NCBI GenBank assembly: GCA_035690495.1
Contig: DASSKK010000063.1
Span: forward strand, 62,001-126,000
Length of the DNA: 64,000 nt
Reading direction: 5' to 3'
From: DASSKK01 sp035690495
GTDB taxonomy: Bacteria; Actinomycetota; Actinomycetes; Propionibacteriales; Nocardioidaceae
Shown here: positions 32,466-42,054 of the stretch, piece by piece
Layout of the letters: every line of letters starts with the position of its first letter
Numbering within the stretch: position 1 is the stretch's first letter
Made by a program: the position numbers and the translations under genes
Notes under the pieces: generated by a model
Seen by the model: only the letters and a program-made list of their open reading frames with translations
Told to the model about the DNA's origin: nothing
The model's database searches: none

Positions 32466-33074
32466 TCAGGCCAGCACGCCCCGCAGGGTGAACTCCACCA
32501 GCCCGTCCACGTCGTCAGCGGTCGGCATCGGGCGGCGGGTGATCGCTCGCATCGTCAGCAGCCCACCCAACCACTGCACGATGGCGTCGAGGTCAGCGTC
32601 GGCGCGCACCTCTCCACGGGCGATCGCCCGCTCGAAGGTCCGCTTCGACTCGGCCTCCCGGCGCTCGGTGCTCTGTCGGTACAGCTCCGCGACGCGGTCG
32701 TCGCGCACGGACTCGCTGATCGACATCCGCAGGAAGGCCGCCCCCTCGGGAGAGTTGACGAACGCGAGTGCCGCGCGGTAGCTCTCGGCGAGATCGGTGC
32801 GGATGCTGCCGGTGTCCGGCTCGGGCATCTCCGCGGTGTAGAGGGTCTGCATCGCCGCGAGGGCGAGGTCTTCCTTCCTCGCCCAGCGCCGGTACACCGT
32901 CGCCTTCCCCACCCCCGCGGCGCGTGCCACGTCGTCGACCGTGGTGCGGTCGAAGCCGCGGTGCAGCAGGAGCTCGGCGGCGGCCCGTGTGATGCGCGCG
33001 TCCACCTCGGGGTCGCGCGGGCGGCCGCGGGCACGACGTACCGGCTCGGGAGCATGGATGGTGGTGCCGATCAT
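32466..33074 (-). CDS. TetR-family transcriptional regulator
   Basis: A 202-residue TetR repressor: N-terminal helix-turn-helix (about 25-70, with TTVDDVARAAGVGKATVYRR) and a variable ligand-binding domain. ATG at 33074 chosen; an ATG at 33086 is also in frame. Divergent from amt with about 150 bases between. The ligand and targets are unknown; control of amt is possible but that promoter also has a GlnR-like site. Confidence 0.85.
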   Translation of the reverse strand: MIGTTIHAPEPVRRARGRPRDPEVDARITRAAAELLLHRGFDRTTVDDVARAAGVGKATVYRRWARKEDLALAAMQTLYTAEMPEPDTGSIRTDLAESYRAALAFVNSPEGAAFLRMSISESVRDDRVAELYRQSTERREAESKRTFERAIARGEVRADADLDAIVQWLGGLLTMRAITRRPMPTADDVDGLVEFTLRGVLA

Positions 33075-33163
33075 GGCGGTCACCATACGCGATTTTCGAA
33101 GACGGGCGCGGCACTCGGGTCCGCAATTGCGTGACATCTGCCCGTAACATCGCAGGCCGCCCC

Positions 33164-33201
33164 GTCACAGGCGCGCAACAACATCCCGGCTTGCACGAAA
33201 C
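33164..33201 (+). promoter_or_regulatory. candidate GlnR-binding site upstream of amt
   Basis: GTCAC-n6-GCAAC (33164-33179), then 17 bases, then GAAAC (33197-33201). The actinobacterial GlnR consensus alternates GTnAC and GaAAC with six-base spacers; three of four half-sites fit and the fourth (33186-33190) does not. Further GTGAC and GTAAC elements lie at 33131 and 33144. The site ends 22 bases before the amt start codon. Confidence 0.45.
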
Positions 33202-33223
33202 ATCCGCTCGGCACGCTGTGCCC

Positions 33224-34564
<1,341 letters not shown>

Positions 34565-34595
34565 TCCGACCGACCTTTCGAGGACTGGACCGACA

Positions 34596-36155
34596 TTGTT
34601 TGCGACTCTCTCCGACCGTCTCGCCGCCACGTTCAAGAGCCTTCGCGGCAAGGGGCGGCTCTCCGAGGCCGACATCGACGCGACCGCGCGCGAGATCCGG
34701 ATCGCGCTGCTCGAGGCCGACGTCGCCCTGCCGGTCGTCAAGCAGTTCGTCGCCGCGGTCAAGGAGCGTGCCCGGGGCGAGGAGGTCAGCGGGGCGCTGA
34801 ACCCCGCCCAGCAGGTCGTCAAGATCGTCAACGAGGAGCTCGTCGAGATCCTCGGCGGCCAGACCCGGCGGCTGCGGTTCGCCAAGCACCCGCCGACGGT
34901 GATCCTGCTCGCCGGCCTGCAGGGCACCGGCAAGACCACACTGGCCGCAAAGCTGGGACTGTGGCTGAAGGAGCAGGGCCACAGTCCGATGCTGGTCGCC
35001 GCGGACCTGCAGCGACCCAACGCGGTCACCCAGCTGCAGGTGAACGGGGAACGCGCAGGCGTGACGGTGTTCGCACCCGAGCCAGGCAACGGCGTCGGTG
35101 ACCCCGTGGCGGTCGCCCGGGACGCCGTAGGGGAGGCGGGGCGCACCCTGCACGATGTGATCATCGTGGACACCGCCGGGCGGCTCGGCGTCGACGAGGA
35201 GATGATGGCGCAGGCCGCAGCCATCCGCGACGCCGTCACGCCGGACGAGACGTTGTTCGTCGTCGACGCGATGATCGGTCAGGACGCCGTACGCACCGCC
35301 CTCGCGTTCTCCGAGGGCGTCGGCTACGACGCCGTCGTGCTCACCAAGCTCGACGGCGACGCACGAGGCGGTGCCGCCCTGTCGGTCGCCTCCGTGACCG
35401 GCAAGCCGGTGATGTTCGCCTCGGCGGGCGAGAAGCTCACCGACTTCGACCTGTTCCACCCGGACCGGATGGCCTCCCGGATCCTCGACATGGGCGACAT
35501 GCTCACGCTCATCGAGCAGGCCGAGAAGACGTTCGATGCCGAGCAGGCGGCCAAGGCGGCCGCGAAGCTCACCGGCCAGGGCGGCGAGTTCACGCTCGAC
35601 GACTTCCTGCAGCAGATGCGTCAGATCCGCAAGATGGGGTCGATGTCCAAGATCATGGGCATGCTGCCGGGGATGGCGCAGTTCCGCGACCAGCTGGAGA
35701 ACTTCGACGAGCGGGAGGTCGACCGGATCGAGGCGATGATCTGCTCGATGACCCCCGCCGAGCGCGACAACCCCAAGATCATCGACGGCTCCCGGCGCGC
35801 CCGGATCTCCCGCGGGTCGGGCACTGCCGTCTCCGACGTCAACGGGCTGGTCGACAGGTTCTTCGAGGCCCGCAAGATGATGATGTCGATGGCCCGGGGT
35901 GGCGGGATGCCGGGCATGCCTGGCCTACCCGGCATGAGCGGTGGCAAGCGCTCCAAGCAGCGGCAGGCGAAGAAGAGCAAGGCCAAGCGCGGCTCCGGGA
36001 ACCCCGCCAAGCGCGCCGCCCAGGAGCGGGCGGCCGCACGGAAGGCCGAAGGCGCCGGCGTCTCCGGCAGCCCGTTCGGCGGCCCGTCGCAGGACGACGA
36101 GTTCGACCCCGCCTCGGTCGAGCTCCCGGCCGACCTGTCCAAGTACCTCGAGTAG
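34596..36155 (+). CDS. ffh: signal recognition particle protein Ffh
   Basis: SRP54 GTPase, 519 residues. N domain about 1-90, G domain with GLQGTGKTTLAAKLG, DTAGRLGVDEEM and TKLDGDARGGAALS, and a Met-rich M domain (about 300-430: FLQQMRQIRKMGSMSKIMGM). The C-terminal 80 residues are basic and low-complexity, typical for actinobacteria. TTG start reading FATLSDRL; no better start is visible. It receives nascent membrane proteins and docks on FtsY. Confidence 0.96.
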   Translation: MFATLSDRLAATFKSLRGKGRLSEADIDATAREIRIALLEADVALPVVKQFVAAVKERARGEEVSGALNPAQQVVKIVNEELVEILGGQTRRLRFAKHPPTVILLAGLQGTGKTTLAAKLGLWLKEQGHSPMLVAADLQRPNAVTQLQVNGERAGVTVFAPEPGNGVGDPVAVARDAVGEAGRTLHDVIIVDTAGRLGVDEEMMAQAAAIRDAVTPDETLFVVDAMIGQDAVRTALAFSEGVGYDAVVLTKLDGDARGGAALSVASVTGKPVMFASAGEKLTDFDLFHPDRMASRILDMGDMLTLIEQAEKTFDAEQAAKAAAKLTGQGGEFTLDDFLQQMRQIRKMGSMSKIMGMLPGMAQFRDQLENFDEREVDRIEAMICSMTPAERDNPKIIDGSRRARISRGSGTAVSDVNGLVDRFFEARKMMMSMARGGGMPGMPGLPGMSGGKRSKQRQAKKSKAKRGSGNPAKRAAQERAAARKAEGAGVSGSPFGGPSQDDEFDPASVELPADLSKYLE

Positions 36156-36164
36156 TCTCCGCGC

Positions 36165-37244
36165 ATGGTGCGCACAGCGATGCGGTTCCGCGGTCCCGTG
36201 CTCCCGGACGGCGAGAGCAGGGACCTGTACGTCGTGGACGGGGTGGTCAGCTACGAGCCGGTCCCGGGTGCGGAGCTGGTCGCGGAGGGCTGGATCGTCC
36301 CCGGGCTGGTCGACGCGCACTGCCACGTGGGCCTCGACGAGGCGGGCGCGGTCCCCGAGGACGTGCAGGAGCGTCAGGCCCTCGACGACCGCAACGCGGG
36401 CGCGCTGCTGCTGCGCGACTGCGGGTCGGCCGCAGACACGTCGTGGATCCACGACCGTGAAGACCTGCCGCGGCTGATCCGCGCCGGGCGGCACCTGGCG
36501 CGCACCAAGCGCTACATCCGCAACTACGCCCATGAGATCGAGCCCGCCGACCTGCCTGCCTACGTCGCCCAGGAGGCGCAGCGCGGTGACGGCTGGGTGA
36601 AGCTCGTCGGCGACTGGATCGACCGCGAGGTCGGTGACCTGACGCCCTCCTGGACCGCCGAGTCCCTGCAGGAGGCGATGCGGGTCGCCCACGAGCACGG
36701 CGCCCGGGTGACCGCCCACGTGTTCGGGGAACACGCGCTGCCCGACTTGATCGGCGCCGGCATCGACTGCATCGAGCACGGCACCGGTCTTTCGGCGGAC
36801 CTGATCGACACCATGGTCGCCCACGACGTCGCCCTGGTGCCGACGGCCAAGCAGCTGAACAACTTCCCGGCCTACGCGCAGGCGGCGGCCGCGAAGTTCC
36901 CGGCGTACCACAAGCACATGATGGCGTTGCACGCGTCCCGCAAGCAGACCATCGGGGCTGCCTACGAGGCGGGTGTTCAGATCTACGCCGGCACCGACGC
37001 CGGCGGCGTGCTCCCGCACGGGCTGATCGGGGAGGAGGTGCTCGAGCTGGCGGACTACGGGCTCACGCCGTACGACGCTCTGGGCGCCGCGTCCTGGCGG
37101 GCCCGGACCTGGCTCGGCCTCGACGACAACCTCGCCGAAGGCACCACCGCGGACTTCCTCGTCTTCGACCGCAACCCCCTGACGGACCTCACCGTGCTGG
37201 CCGAGCCGGCAAGGATCGTGCTGCGCGGCTCGGTCGTGGGCTGA
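36165..37244 (+). CDS. amidohydrolase-family metallohydrolase
   Basis: A 359-residue TIM-barrel amidohydrolase, imidazolonepropionase/prolidase-like subgroup. The metal ligands are visible: VDAHCHVG near residue 48, HVFGEHALPDL and IEHGTGL in the middle, and the final Asp in YAGTDAGGVLPHG. Substrate unknown. ATG start nine bases after the ffh stop, thus probably co-transcribed. The 167 bases that follow carry the rpsP promoter. Confidence 0.88.
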   Translation: MVRTAMRFRGPVLPDGESRDLYVVDGVVSYEPVPGAELVAEGWIVPGLVDAHCHVGLDEAGAVPEDVQERQALDDRNAGALLLRDCGSAADTSWIHDREDLPRLIRAGRHLARTKRYIRNYAHEIEPADLPAYVAQEAQRGDGWVKLVGDWIDREVGDLTPSWTAESLQEAMRVAHEHGARVTAHVFGEHALPDLIGAGIDCIEHGTGLSADLIDTMVAHDVALVPTAKQLNNFPAYAQAAAAKFPAYHKHMMALHASRKQTIGAAYEAGVQIYAGTDAGGVLPHGLIGEEVLELADYGLTPYDALGAASWRARTWLGLDDNLAEGTTADFLVFDRNPLTDLTVLAEPARIVLRGSVVG

Positions 37245-37254
37245 CCGGCCCGGA

Positions 37255-37285
37255 TTGGAGGTCGCATGCCGGTGTCTGGCACAAT
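37255..37285 (+). promoter_or_regulatory. probable rpsP promoter
   Basis: TTGGAG (37255-37260) and CACAAT (37280-37285), 19 bases apart. The leader that follows has a hairpin GTCTCGG/CCGAGAC (37303-37326) before the AAGGAG ribosome site of rpsP. Confidence 0.5.
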
Positions 37286-37411
37286 GACCAGTTGAGTCCC
37301 GCGTCTCGGCCCCTCTCATCCGAGACCGCGGCACCCGCCGAGGGTTCTCTCCGGTCCCCACCCGGCTCGAGACGCTCACCCACTCACACACCTCAAGGAG
37401 ACACCACTTCC

Positions 37412-37999
37412 GTGGCCGTCAAGATTCGCCTGAAGCGGATGGGCAAGATCCGCCAGCCCTACTTCCGTGTCGTCGTCGTCGACTCGCGCAAGAAGCGCGA
37501 CGGCAAGGTCATCGAGCAGATCGGCAAGTACCACCCCAAGCAGGAGCCCTCGCTGATCGAGGTCACCTCCGATCGAGCCCAGTACTGGCTCGGCGTCGGC
37601 GCGCAGCCGACCGAGGCCGTCGAGGCGTTGCTGAAGGTGACCGGCGACTGGCAGAAGTTCAAGGGGCTTCCGGGCGCCGAGGGCACCCTGAAGGTCGCCG
37701 AGCCCAAGCGGGACAAGGCCGAGATCTTCAACGAGGCGCTCAAGGAGTCCGCGCACGAGCCGAGGTCCGAGGCGGTGACCAAGAAGACGATCGCCAAGAG
37801 GGCCGCGAAGAAGGCAGCGCCCTCCGAGGAGGCGCCGGTGCCTTCGGAGGAGACCCCGGAAGGCGCAGCCGACGCGGTCGAGAGCACCGAGGCCGGTGAG
37901 GCGGCCGACACGAAGCCGGGCAACACCGAGCCCGTCGACGGCACCGGTTCGGACGCGGCGGCCGCCGCGGAGACCGACGCCGACAAGAGCGAGGCCTGA
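37412..37999 (+). CDS. rpsP: 30S ribosomal protein S16 with long acidic tail
   Basis: Ribosomal protein S16. Residues 1-85 are the canonical S16 fold (VKIRLKRMGKIRQPYFRVVV). The protein continues to 195 residues, about twice the usual length, with a Lys/Ala patch (KKTIAKRAAKKAAPSEE) and then a Glu/Ala/Asp-rich disordered tail. Extended S16 tails occur in actinobacteria, but this one is long. GTG start after AAGGAG. First gene of the rpsP-KH-rimM-trmD operon. Confidence 0.96.
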   Translation: MAVKIRLKRMGKIRQPYFRVVVVDSRKKRDGKVIEQIGKYHPKQEPSLIEVTSDRAQYWLGVGAQPTEAVEALLKVTGDWQKFKGLPGAEGTLKVAEPKRDKAEIFNEALKESAHEPRSEAVTKKTIAKRAAKKAAPSEEAPVPSEETPEGAADAVESTEAGEAADTKPGNTEPVDGTGSDAAAAAETDADKSEA

Positions 38000-38004
38000 G
38001 CAGC

Positions 38005-38247
38005 ATGCTCGTCGAGGCGCTCGAGCACCTGGTGGCAGGCATCGTCCGGCACCCCGACGACGTGACCGTCACGAACAAGCAGCTCCGCCGAGGCGCCATG
38101 CTCGAGGTGCGGGTGCATCCGGAGGACCTCGGCAAGGTGATCGGCCGCAACGGCCGGACCGCCACGGCCCTGCGCACTGTGATCGGGGCGCTGGCCGGCA
38201 AGGGCGGGGCCCGCATCGACTTCGTCGACGTGGACCGGCGCCGCTGA
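38005..38247 (+). CDS. khpA: KH-domain RNA-binding protein
   Basis: An 80-residue single KH domain with the GxxG loop in IGRNGRTATALR. KhpA proteins bind RNA, often with KhpB, and affect cell division and ribosome assembly (family knowledge). ATG five bases after rpsP. rimM follows 28 bases later. The order rpsP-khpA-rimM-trmD is widely conserved. Confidence 0.93.
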   Translation: MLVEALEHLVAGIVRHPDDVTVTNKQLRRGAMLEVRVHPEDLGKVIGRNGRTATALRTVIGALAGKGGARIDFVDVDRRR

Positions 38248-38275
38248 CCCGTTGCACGGCCGGAGGGCGGGTCTG

Positions 38276-38821
38276 ATGGGCGGCACCGAGGTCGTGGTCG
38301 GCCGGATCGGGCGCGCCCACGGGATCCGCGGAGAGGTTGCCGTCGAGCCGCGCACGGACGAACCGGACAGACGCTTCGTCGTCGGCGCGTCCCTCGACGC
38401 GGAGGGCCGGGCCGGGCGCACCTCGCTGACGGTGCGATCCGTGCGTCGTCACCAGTCCCGGCTCCTGGTCGGCTTCGACCAGATCGCCGATCGCGATCAG
38501 GCGGAGAGCCTGCGCGGGCAGGTGCTGGTGACCAGCGTGGACGCGGCAGAACGCCCCGGGGACCCCGAGGAGTTCTACGACCACCAGCTGGTGGGCCTGC
38601 ACGTGCTCACCACGGAGGGCCGGGCGGCCGGTGAGGTGACCGGAGTGGTGCACACGGCCGGCCAGGACCTGCTCAGAGTGCGCATCCCGAGCGGCGAGGA
38701 GGCCCTGGTGCCGTTCGTCGCCGCGCTGGTTCCCGAGGTCGACCCGGTCGCCGGACGTGTCGTGGTCGCCGACCGTCCCGGTCTGCTCACCGCGCTTCCC
38801 GACGAGCCCGAGCAAGGCTGA
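38276..38821 (+). CDS. rimM: 16S rRNA-processing protein RimM
   Basis: 30S maturation factor, 181 residues, that binds S19 and assists assembly of the head of the small subunit. N-terminal barrel with VVVGRIGRAHGIRGEV, C-terminal PRC barrel with EFYDHQLVGLHV and VPFVAALVPEVD. ATG at 38276 after GGAGGG; a TTG at 38252 upstream is less likely. trmD follows three bases after the stop. Confidence 0.95.
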   Translation: MGGTEVVVGRIGRAHGIRGEVAVEPRTDEPDRRFVVGASLDAEGRAGRTSLTVRSVRRHQSRLLVGFDQIADRDQAESLRGQVLVTSVDAAERPGDPEEFYDHQLVGLHVLTTEGRAAGEVTGVVHTAGQDLLRVRIPSGEEALVPFVAALVPEVDPVAGRVVVADRPGLLTALPDEPEQG

Positions 38822-38824
38822 GCC

Positions 38825-40045
38825 GTGCGCATCGACGTCGTCTCGATCTTCCCCGGCTACCTGACTCCGCTCGGACTGTCGCTGACCGGAAGGGCGCAGG
38901 AGGCCGGGCTGCTGGACGTCCACGTGCACGACCTGCGCGACTGGACGCACGACCGGCACCGCACCGTCGACGACACGCCGTACGGCGGGGGGCCGGGCAT
39001 GGTGATGCGCCCGGAGCCCTGGGGCGAGGCGCTGGACACGGTGATCTCGACAGGCTCGACCAGCGGACCGGGCTCGACCAGCGGACCGGGCTCGATCAGC
39101 GGACCGGTGCTCGTGGTGCCGTCACCCGCGGGGGAGCCCTTCACCCAGCAGCTGGCCGGCGCGCTCGCCGAGGAGCCGTGGCTGGTGCTCGCGTGCGGGC
39201 GGTACGAGGGCATCGATCAACGTGTGATCGAGAACGCCCGGGCAGGGACGGCCGTGCGGCAGGTGCGCGAGATCTCCCTCGGCGACTACGTGCTGAACGG
39301 GGGGGAGGCGGCGGCGCTCGTGATCGTCGAGGCCGTGGTGCGGCTGCTGCCGGGCTTCGTCGGCAACCCGGAGTCGCTCGTCGAGGAGTCGCACGGTTCG
39401 GGCGGGCTGCTGGAGGCACCCGTCTACACCAAACCGCCGACCTGGCGCGGGCTCGACGTACCGGAGGTGCTGTTGTCCGGCGACCACGCCCGCATCGCGC
39501 TGTGGCGGCGCGAGCAGTCGATGCGGCGTACGGCGGCACGACGCCCCGACCTGCTCCACCCGGCCACCACGCTGGCAGATCTGTCGATCCGGGCGGCACG
39601 CCAGGGCGACTCAGGCGAGGTGTTCACCCTGCAGCGGGCCTGCTGGGTGTCCGAGCAGCTGGCCAACCCCGGCGTCGAGGTGCCCGCACTGACGGAGTCC
39701 TTCGACGAGCTCCGCGCGTGGCTCACCACCGACACGGTCCTGGTCGCCCATGACTCCGGCAGGCTGGTGGGCGCCGTGCGAGGTCGACTGCGTGGCGACG
39801 ACGTTCCCGCTGCGCACACCTGGGACATCGGACGGTTGATGGTCGCGCCCGACCTGTGGGGTCGTGGCCTGGGGCGGCGGCTCCTGGAGCGCATCGAGTC
39901 GGCCGCCCCCGAGCAGGTGGAGCAGTTCGCACTCGTGACCGGGGCGCGCAGCACCCGCAACCTGCGGATGTACAAGAGAGCCGGATACCGGCTGCGCGGT
40001 GAGATCGAGCCCGGCGTCGTACGCCTGACCAAGCGGCGCCGCTGA
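38825..40045 (+). CDS. trmD: tRNA (guanine37-N1)-methyltransferase TrmD fused to a GNAT acetyltransferase domain
   Basis: Residues 1 to about 245 are TrmD, the SPOUT enzyme forming m1G37 in tRNA: THDRHRTVDDTPYGGGPGM at 41-59, CGRYEGIDQRV at 124-134, SLGDYVLNGGE at 151-161 (trefoil-knot SAM site). Residues about 253-406 are a GNAT domain with the acetyl-CoA loop LWGRGLGRRL at 344-353 and YKRAGYRL near the end. Normal TrmD is about 230-270 residues. There is no stop between them, so it is a true fusion. Residues 77-94 are a GSTSGP-type triplicate inserted before the strand VLVVPS. GTG start three bases after rimM. The acetylated substrate is unknown. Confidence 0.93.
   Translation: MRIDVVSIFPGYLTPLGLSLTGRAQEAGLLDVHVHDLRDWTHDRHRTVDDTPYGGGPGMVMRPEPWGEALDTVISTGSTSGPGSTSGPGSISGPVLVVPSPAGEPFTQQLAGALAEEPWLVLACGRYEGIDQRVIENARAGTAVRQVREISLGDYVLNGGEAAALVIVEAVVRLLPGFVGNPESLVEESHGSGGLLEAPVYTKPPTWRGLDVPEVLLSGDHARIALWRREQSMRRTAARRPDLLHPATTLADLSIRAARQGDSGEVFTLQRACWVSEQLANPGVEVPALTESFDELRAWLTTDTVLVAHDSGRLVGAVRGRLRGDDVPAAHTWDIGRLMVAPDLWGRGLGRRLLERIESAAPEQVEQFALVTGARSTRNLRMYKRAGYRLRGEIEPGVVRLTKRRR
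39053..39106 (+). repeat. three tandem 18-bp units inside trmD
   Basis: The unit GGCTCGACCAGCGGACCG occurs at 39053-39070, 39071-39088 and, with one C-to-T change, 39089-39106. It is in frame and adds Gly-Ser-Thr/Ile-Ser-Gly-Pro three times. The preceding bases (39043-39060) read like the GATCTCGACAGGCTCGAC element that is dispersed in many high-GC actinobacterial genomes (from memory). Confidence 0.9.
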
Positions 40046-40076
40046 AGAATTCCGGTCGCGAGAAATTCCGGTCGCG
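40046..40076 (+). repeat. short direct repeat after trmD
   Basis: AGAATTCCGGTCGCG (40046-40060) is followed directly by AGAAATTCCGGTCGCG (40061-40076), a tandem copy differing by one A. It lies between the trmD stop and the ECF42-type promoter. Confidence 0.7.
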
Positions 40077-40080
40077 GCGA

Positions 40081-40107
40081 TGTCGAAACCCGGCGCCCGG
40101 ATCCGAC
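40081..40107 (+). promoter_or_regulatory. ECF42-type promoter upstream of the DGPF gene
   Basis: TGTCGAA (40081-40087), 16 bases, CGAC (40104-40107). This fits the ECF42 target promoter as I recall it from Streptomyces (-35 TGTCGA, -10 CGA/TC). It lies 40 bases before the DGPF start codon and next to a sigma gene of the same group. Confidence 0.6.
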
Positions 40108-40146
40108 GTGGAGGGGACAGGCATACTCCTACGGAGAGGCAAGATC

Positions 40147-40530
40147 ATGCGCTACATGGGATTCGTGAAGATGGCCGGCGACGTCGGCGAGGCGCCCCCG
40201 GCCCTGTTCGAGGCAATGGGCGAGCACGTGCAGAGGGGGTTCGCCGACGGCGTCCTTGTCGACGCCGGTGGGCTCTACGCCACCTCGTGCCGCACCGAGC
40301 TGCGGGTGCGCGGGGGCCAGGTCACCAGCACCGACGGGCCTTTCGCCGAGGCCAAGGAGGAGGTCGGCGGCTACGCAATCATCGAGGTGCGCGACCACGC
40401 CGAGGCGGTCGAGCAGGCGCGCCAGCTGGCCGAGCTGCACCGGCAGCACTGGCCGGAGTGGGAAGGGGCGATCGAGGTCCGACGGATCGCGACCCCCGAC
40501 GAGGCCGGGCCGGGCGACGCCGGCCACTGA
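40147..40530 (+). CDS. DGPF-domain (YCII-related) protein
   Basis: A 127-residue YCII-related protein with the name-giving motif TDGPFAEAKEEVGGY (about residues 59-73). Members form ferredoxin-like dimers; function unknown, often said to act in stress or detoxification. ATG at 40147 after GGAGAGG. An ECF42-type promoter precedes it and the sigma factor gene follows after 56 bases. The DGPF-sigma pairing is the hallmark of ECF42 loci. Confidence 0.9.
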   Translation: MRYMGFVKMAGDVGEAPPALFEAMGEHVQRGFADGVLVDAGGLYATSCRTELRVRGGQVTSTDGPFAEAKEEVGGYAIIEVRDHAEAVEQARQLAELHRQHWPEWEGAIEVRRIATPDEAGPGDAGH

Positions 40531-40586
40531 CAGCGCCCGCCAAGCACGGTGTGCCGGCAGGGCGGCGGTCGGCATAGGGTTCCCGC

Positions 40587-41876
40587 GTGGAGTCGCCGAC
40601 CGCCACCCGGGCCAGTTCCCCGGCCACCGCCGCGGCCGTCACCGCGGCGTGGCGCGCGGAGTCCGCACGCCTGGTGGCGGCGCTGACGAGGATGACCCGA
40701 GACGTCGGCCTGGCCGAGGACCTGGCCCAGGACGCCCTGGTGGCGGCGCTCGAGCAGTGGCCGCGTGACGGCATCCCGAGCAGTCCCGGCGCCTGGCTGA
40801 TGACCACGGCGAAGCGGCGGGCGGTGGACCACTTCCGCCGCGCCGAGACGTTGCGCCGGCGCACCGCCGAGCTCGGCCACCGGCTGACCGAAGTCGCCGA
40901 GGCGCCCGGCCTGGACGCCCAGGTCGACCACATCGAGGACGACGTGCTGCGGTTGCTGTTCCTGTGCTGCCATCCGGTGCTGACCCCCGACTCGCGGGCG
41001 GCGCTGACCCTGCGGCTGGTCGGCGGCCTCACCACCGCCGAGATCGCCCGCGGCTTCCTGGTGGCGGAGACGACCATGGGCCAGCGGATCTCCCGCGCCA
41101 AGCGCACCCTGGCCCAGGCGCGGGCGGACCTCGACCTCCCGACCGGTGAGGAGCGGCTGCGGCGCCTCGGCGACGTGATGGCCGTGGTCTACCTGGTGTT
41201 CAACGAGGGATACGTCGCCACGGCTGGCGACGAGTGGGCTCGCCCGGACCTGTGCCACGAGGCGATCCGGCTGGCCCGGATGCTGGCCGCGATGGTGCCT
41301 GCGGAGCCCGAGGCGCACGCGCTCCAGGCGCTGCTGGAGCTGCAGGCATCCCGGCTGCCCGCCCGGCACGACCCGCAGGGCAGGCCGGTGCTGCTGCACC
41401 AGCAGGACCGCGCCCGGTGGGACCACCTGCTGCGCGGCCGTGGCCTGGCGGCGCTGGACCGCAGCGAGCGGGTCGCGGCCCAGGGCCTGCCGGTCGGCCG
41501 CTACTACCTCCAGGCGGCGATCGCGGCCGAGCATGCCCGGGCGGCCCGGGCCGACGACACCGACTGGGCCCGGATCGCCCGGCTCTACGACACCCTCGCC
41601 GAGATCGCGCCCGGCCCGGTCGTGGAGGTCAACCGCGCGGTGGCCCTCGGGCGCGCCCACGGCGCCGAAGCTGGGCTCGCCGTGCTCGAGCGTCTCCCGG
41701 TCGGAGCGCTGGCCGGTTCGCCGCTCCTGCCGAGCGTGCGGGGGGACCTGCTGGAGCGGCTTGGTAGCCCGGCGGAGGCGGAGGCATGCTTCCGCGAGGC
41801 CGCCTTGCGGACCGGCAACGAGGCCGAGCGGGCACTGCTCAACGCCCGCGCCGACGCCTGCGGACGCCGGGTCTAG
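40587..41876 (+). CDS. ECF sigma factor, ECF42 group, with C-terminal TPR-like extension
   Basis: An extracytoplasmic-function sigma factor of 429 residues. Region 2 is near 30-100 (LAEDLAQDALVAAL, GAWLMTTAKRRAVDHFRR) and region 4 near 130-185 (TTAEIARGFLVAETTMGQRI). The remaining 240 residues form a helical, TPR-like domain (DUF6596 type, NEGYVATAGDEWARPDLC) that replaces the anti-sigma factor and is needed for activity in ECF42 proteins (family knowledge). No anti-sigma gene is nearby. GTG start at 40587. Likely drives the DGPF gene and itself. Confidence 0.9.
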   Translation: MESPTATRASSPATAAAVTAAWRAESARLVAALTRMTRDVGLAEDLAQDALVAALEQWPRDGIPSSPGAWLMTTAKRRAVDHFRRAETLRRRTAELGHRLTEVAEAPGLDAQVDHIEDDVLRLLFLCCHPVLTPDSRAALTLRLVGGLTTAEIARGFLVAETTMGQRISRAKRTLAQARADLDLPTGEERLRRLGDVMAVVYLVFNEGYVATAGDEWARPDLCHEAIRLARMLAAMVPAEPEAHALQALLELQASRLPARHDPQGRPVLLHQQDRARWDHLLRGRGLAALDRSERVAAQGLPVGRYYLQAAIAAEHARAARADDTDWARIARLYDTLAEIAPGPVVEVNRAVALGRAHGAEAGLAVLERLPVGALAGSPLLPSVRGDLLERLGSPAEAEACFREAALRTGNEAERALLNARADACGRRV

Positions 41877-41903
41877 CCGTCGCGGCCGAGGCGATTTCCG
41901 TTC

Positions 41904-41940
41904 CCCGGCCGGGCTCTGGCAGAATTGATCCTCGGCCGGG
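41904..41940 (+). promoter_or_regulatory. inverted repeat and possible promoter in the rplS upstream region
   Basis: CCCGGCCG (41904-41911) and CGGCCGGG (41933-41940) form an 8-bp inverted repeat around CAGAATTGATCC, a possible -10 region. It lies 115 bases before rplS, after the sigma gene stop. It could be a terminator for the sigma gene, an rplS control site, or both. Nothing else is visible in the 178-bp gap. Confidence 0.35.
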
Positions 41941-42054
41941 TTGCCGTCCGCCACCTGCCACAGGGGGATGACGACGGCACCGACCTGCACTAACTCAGCA
42001 GACACCCGAACCATCGACTCCGTGGGCGACCTGTGGCGCCGACCGGGAGAGATC

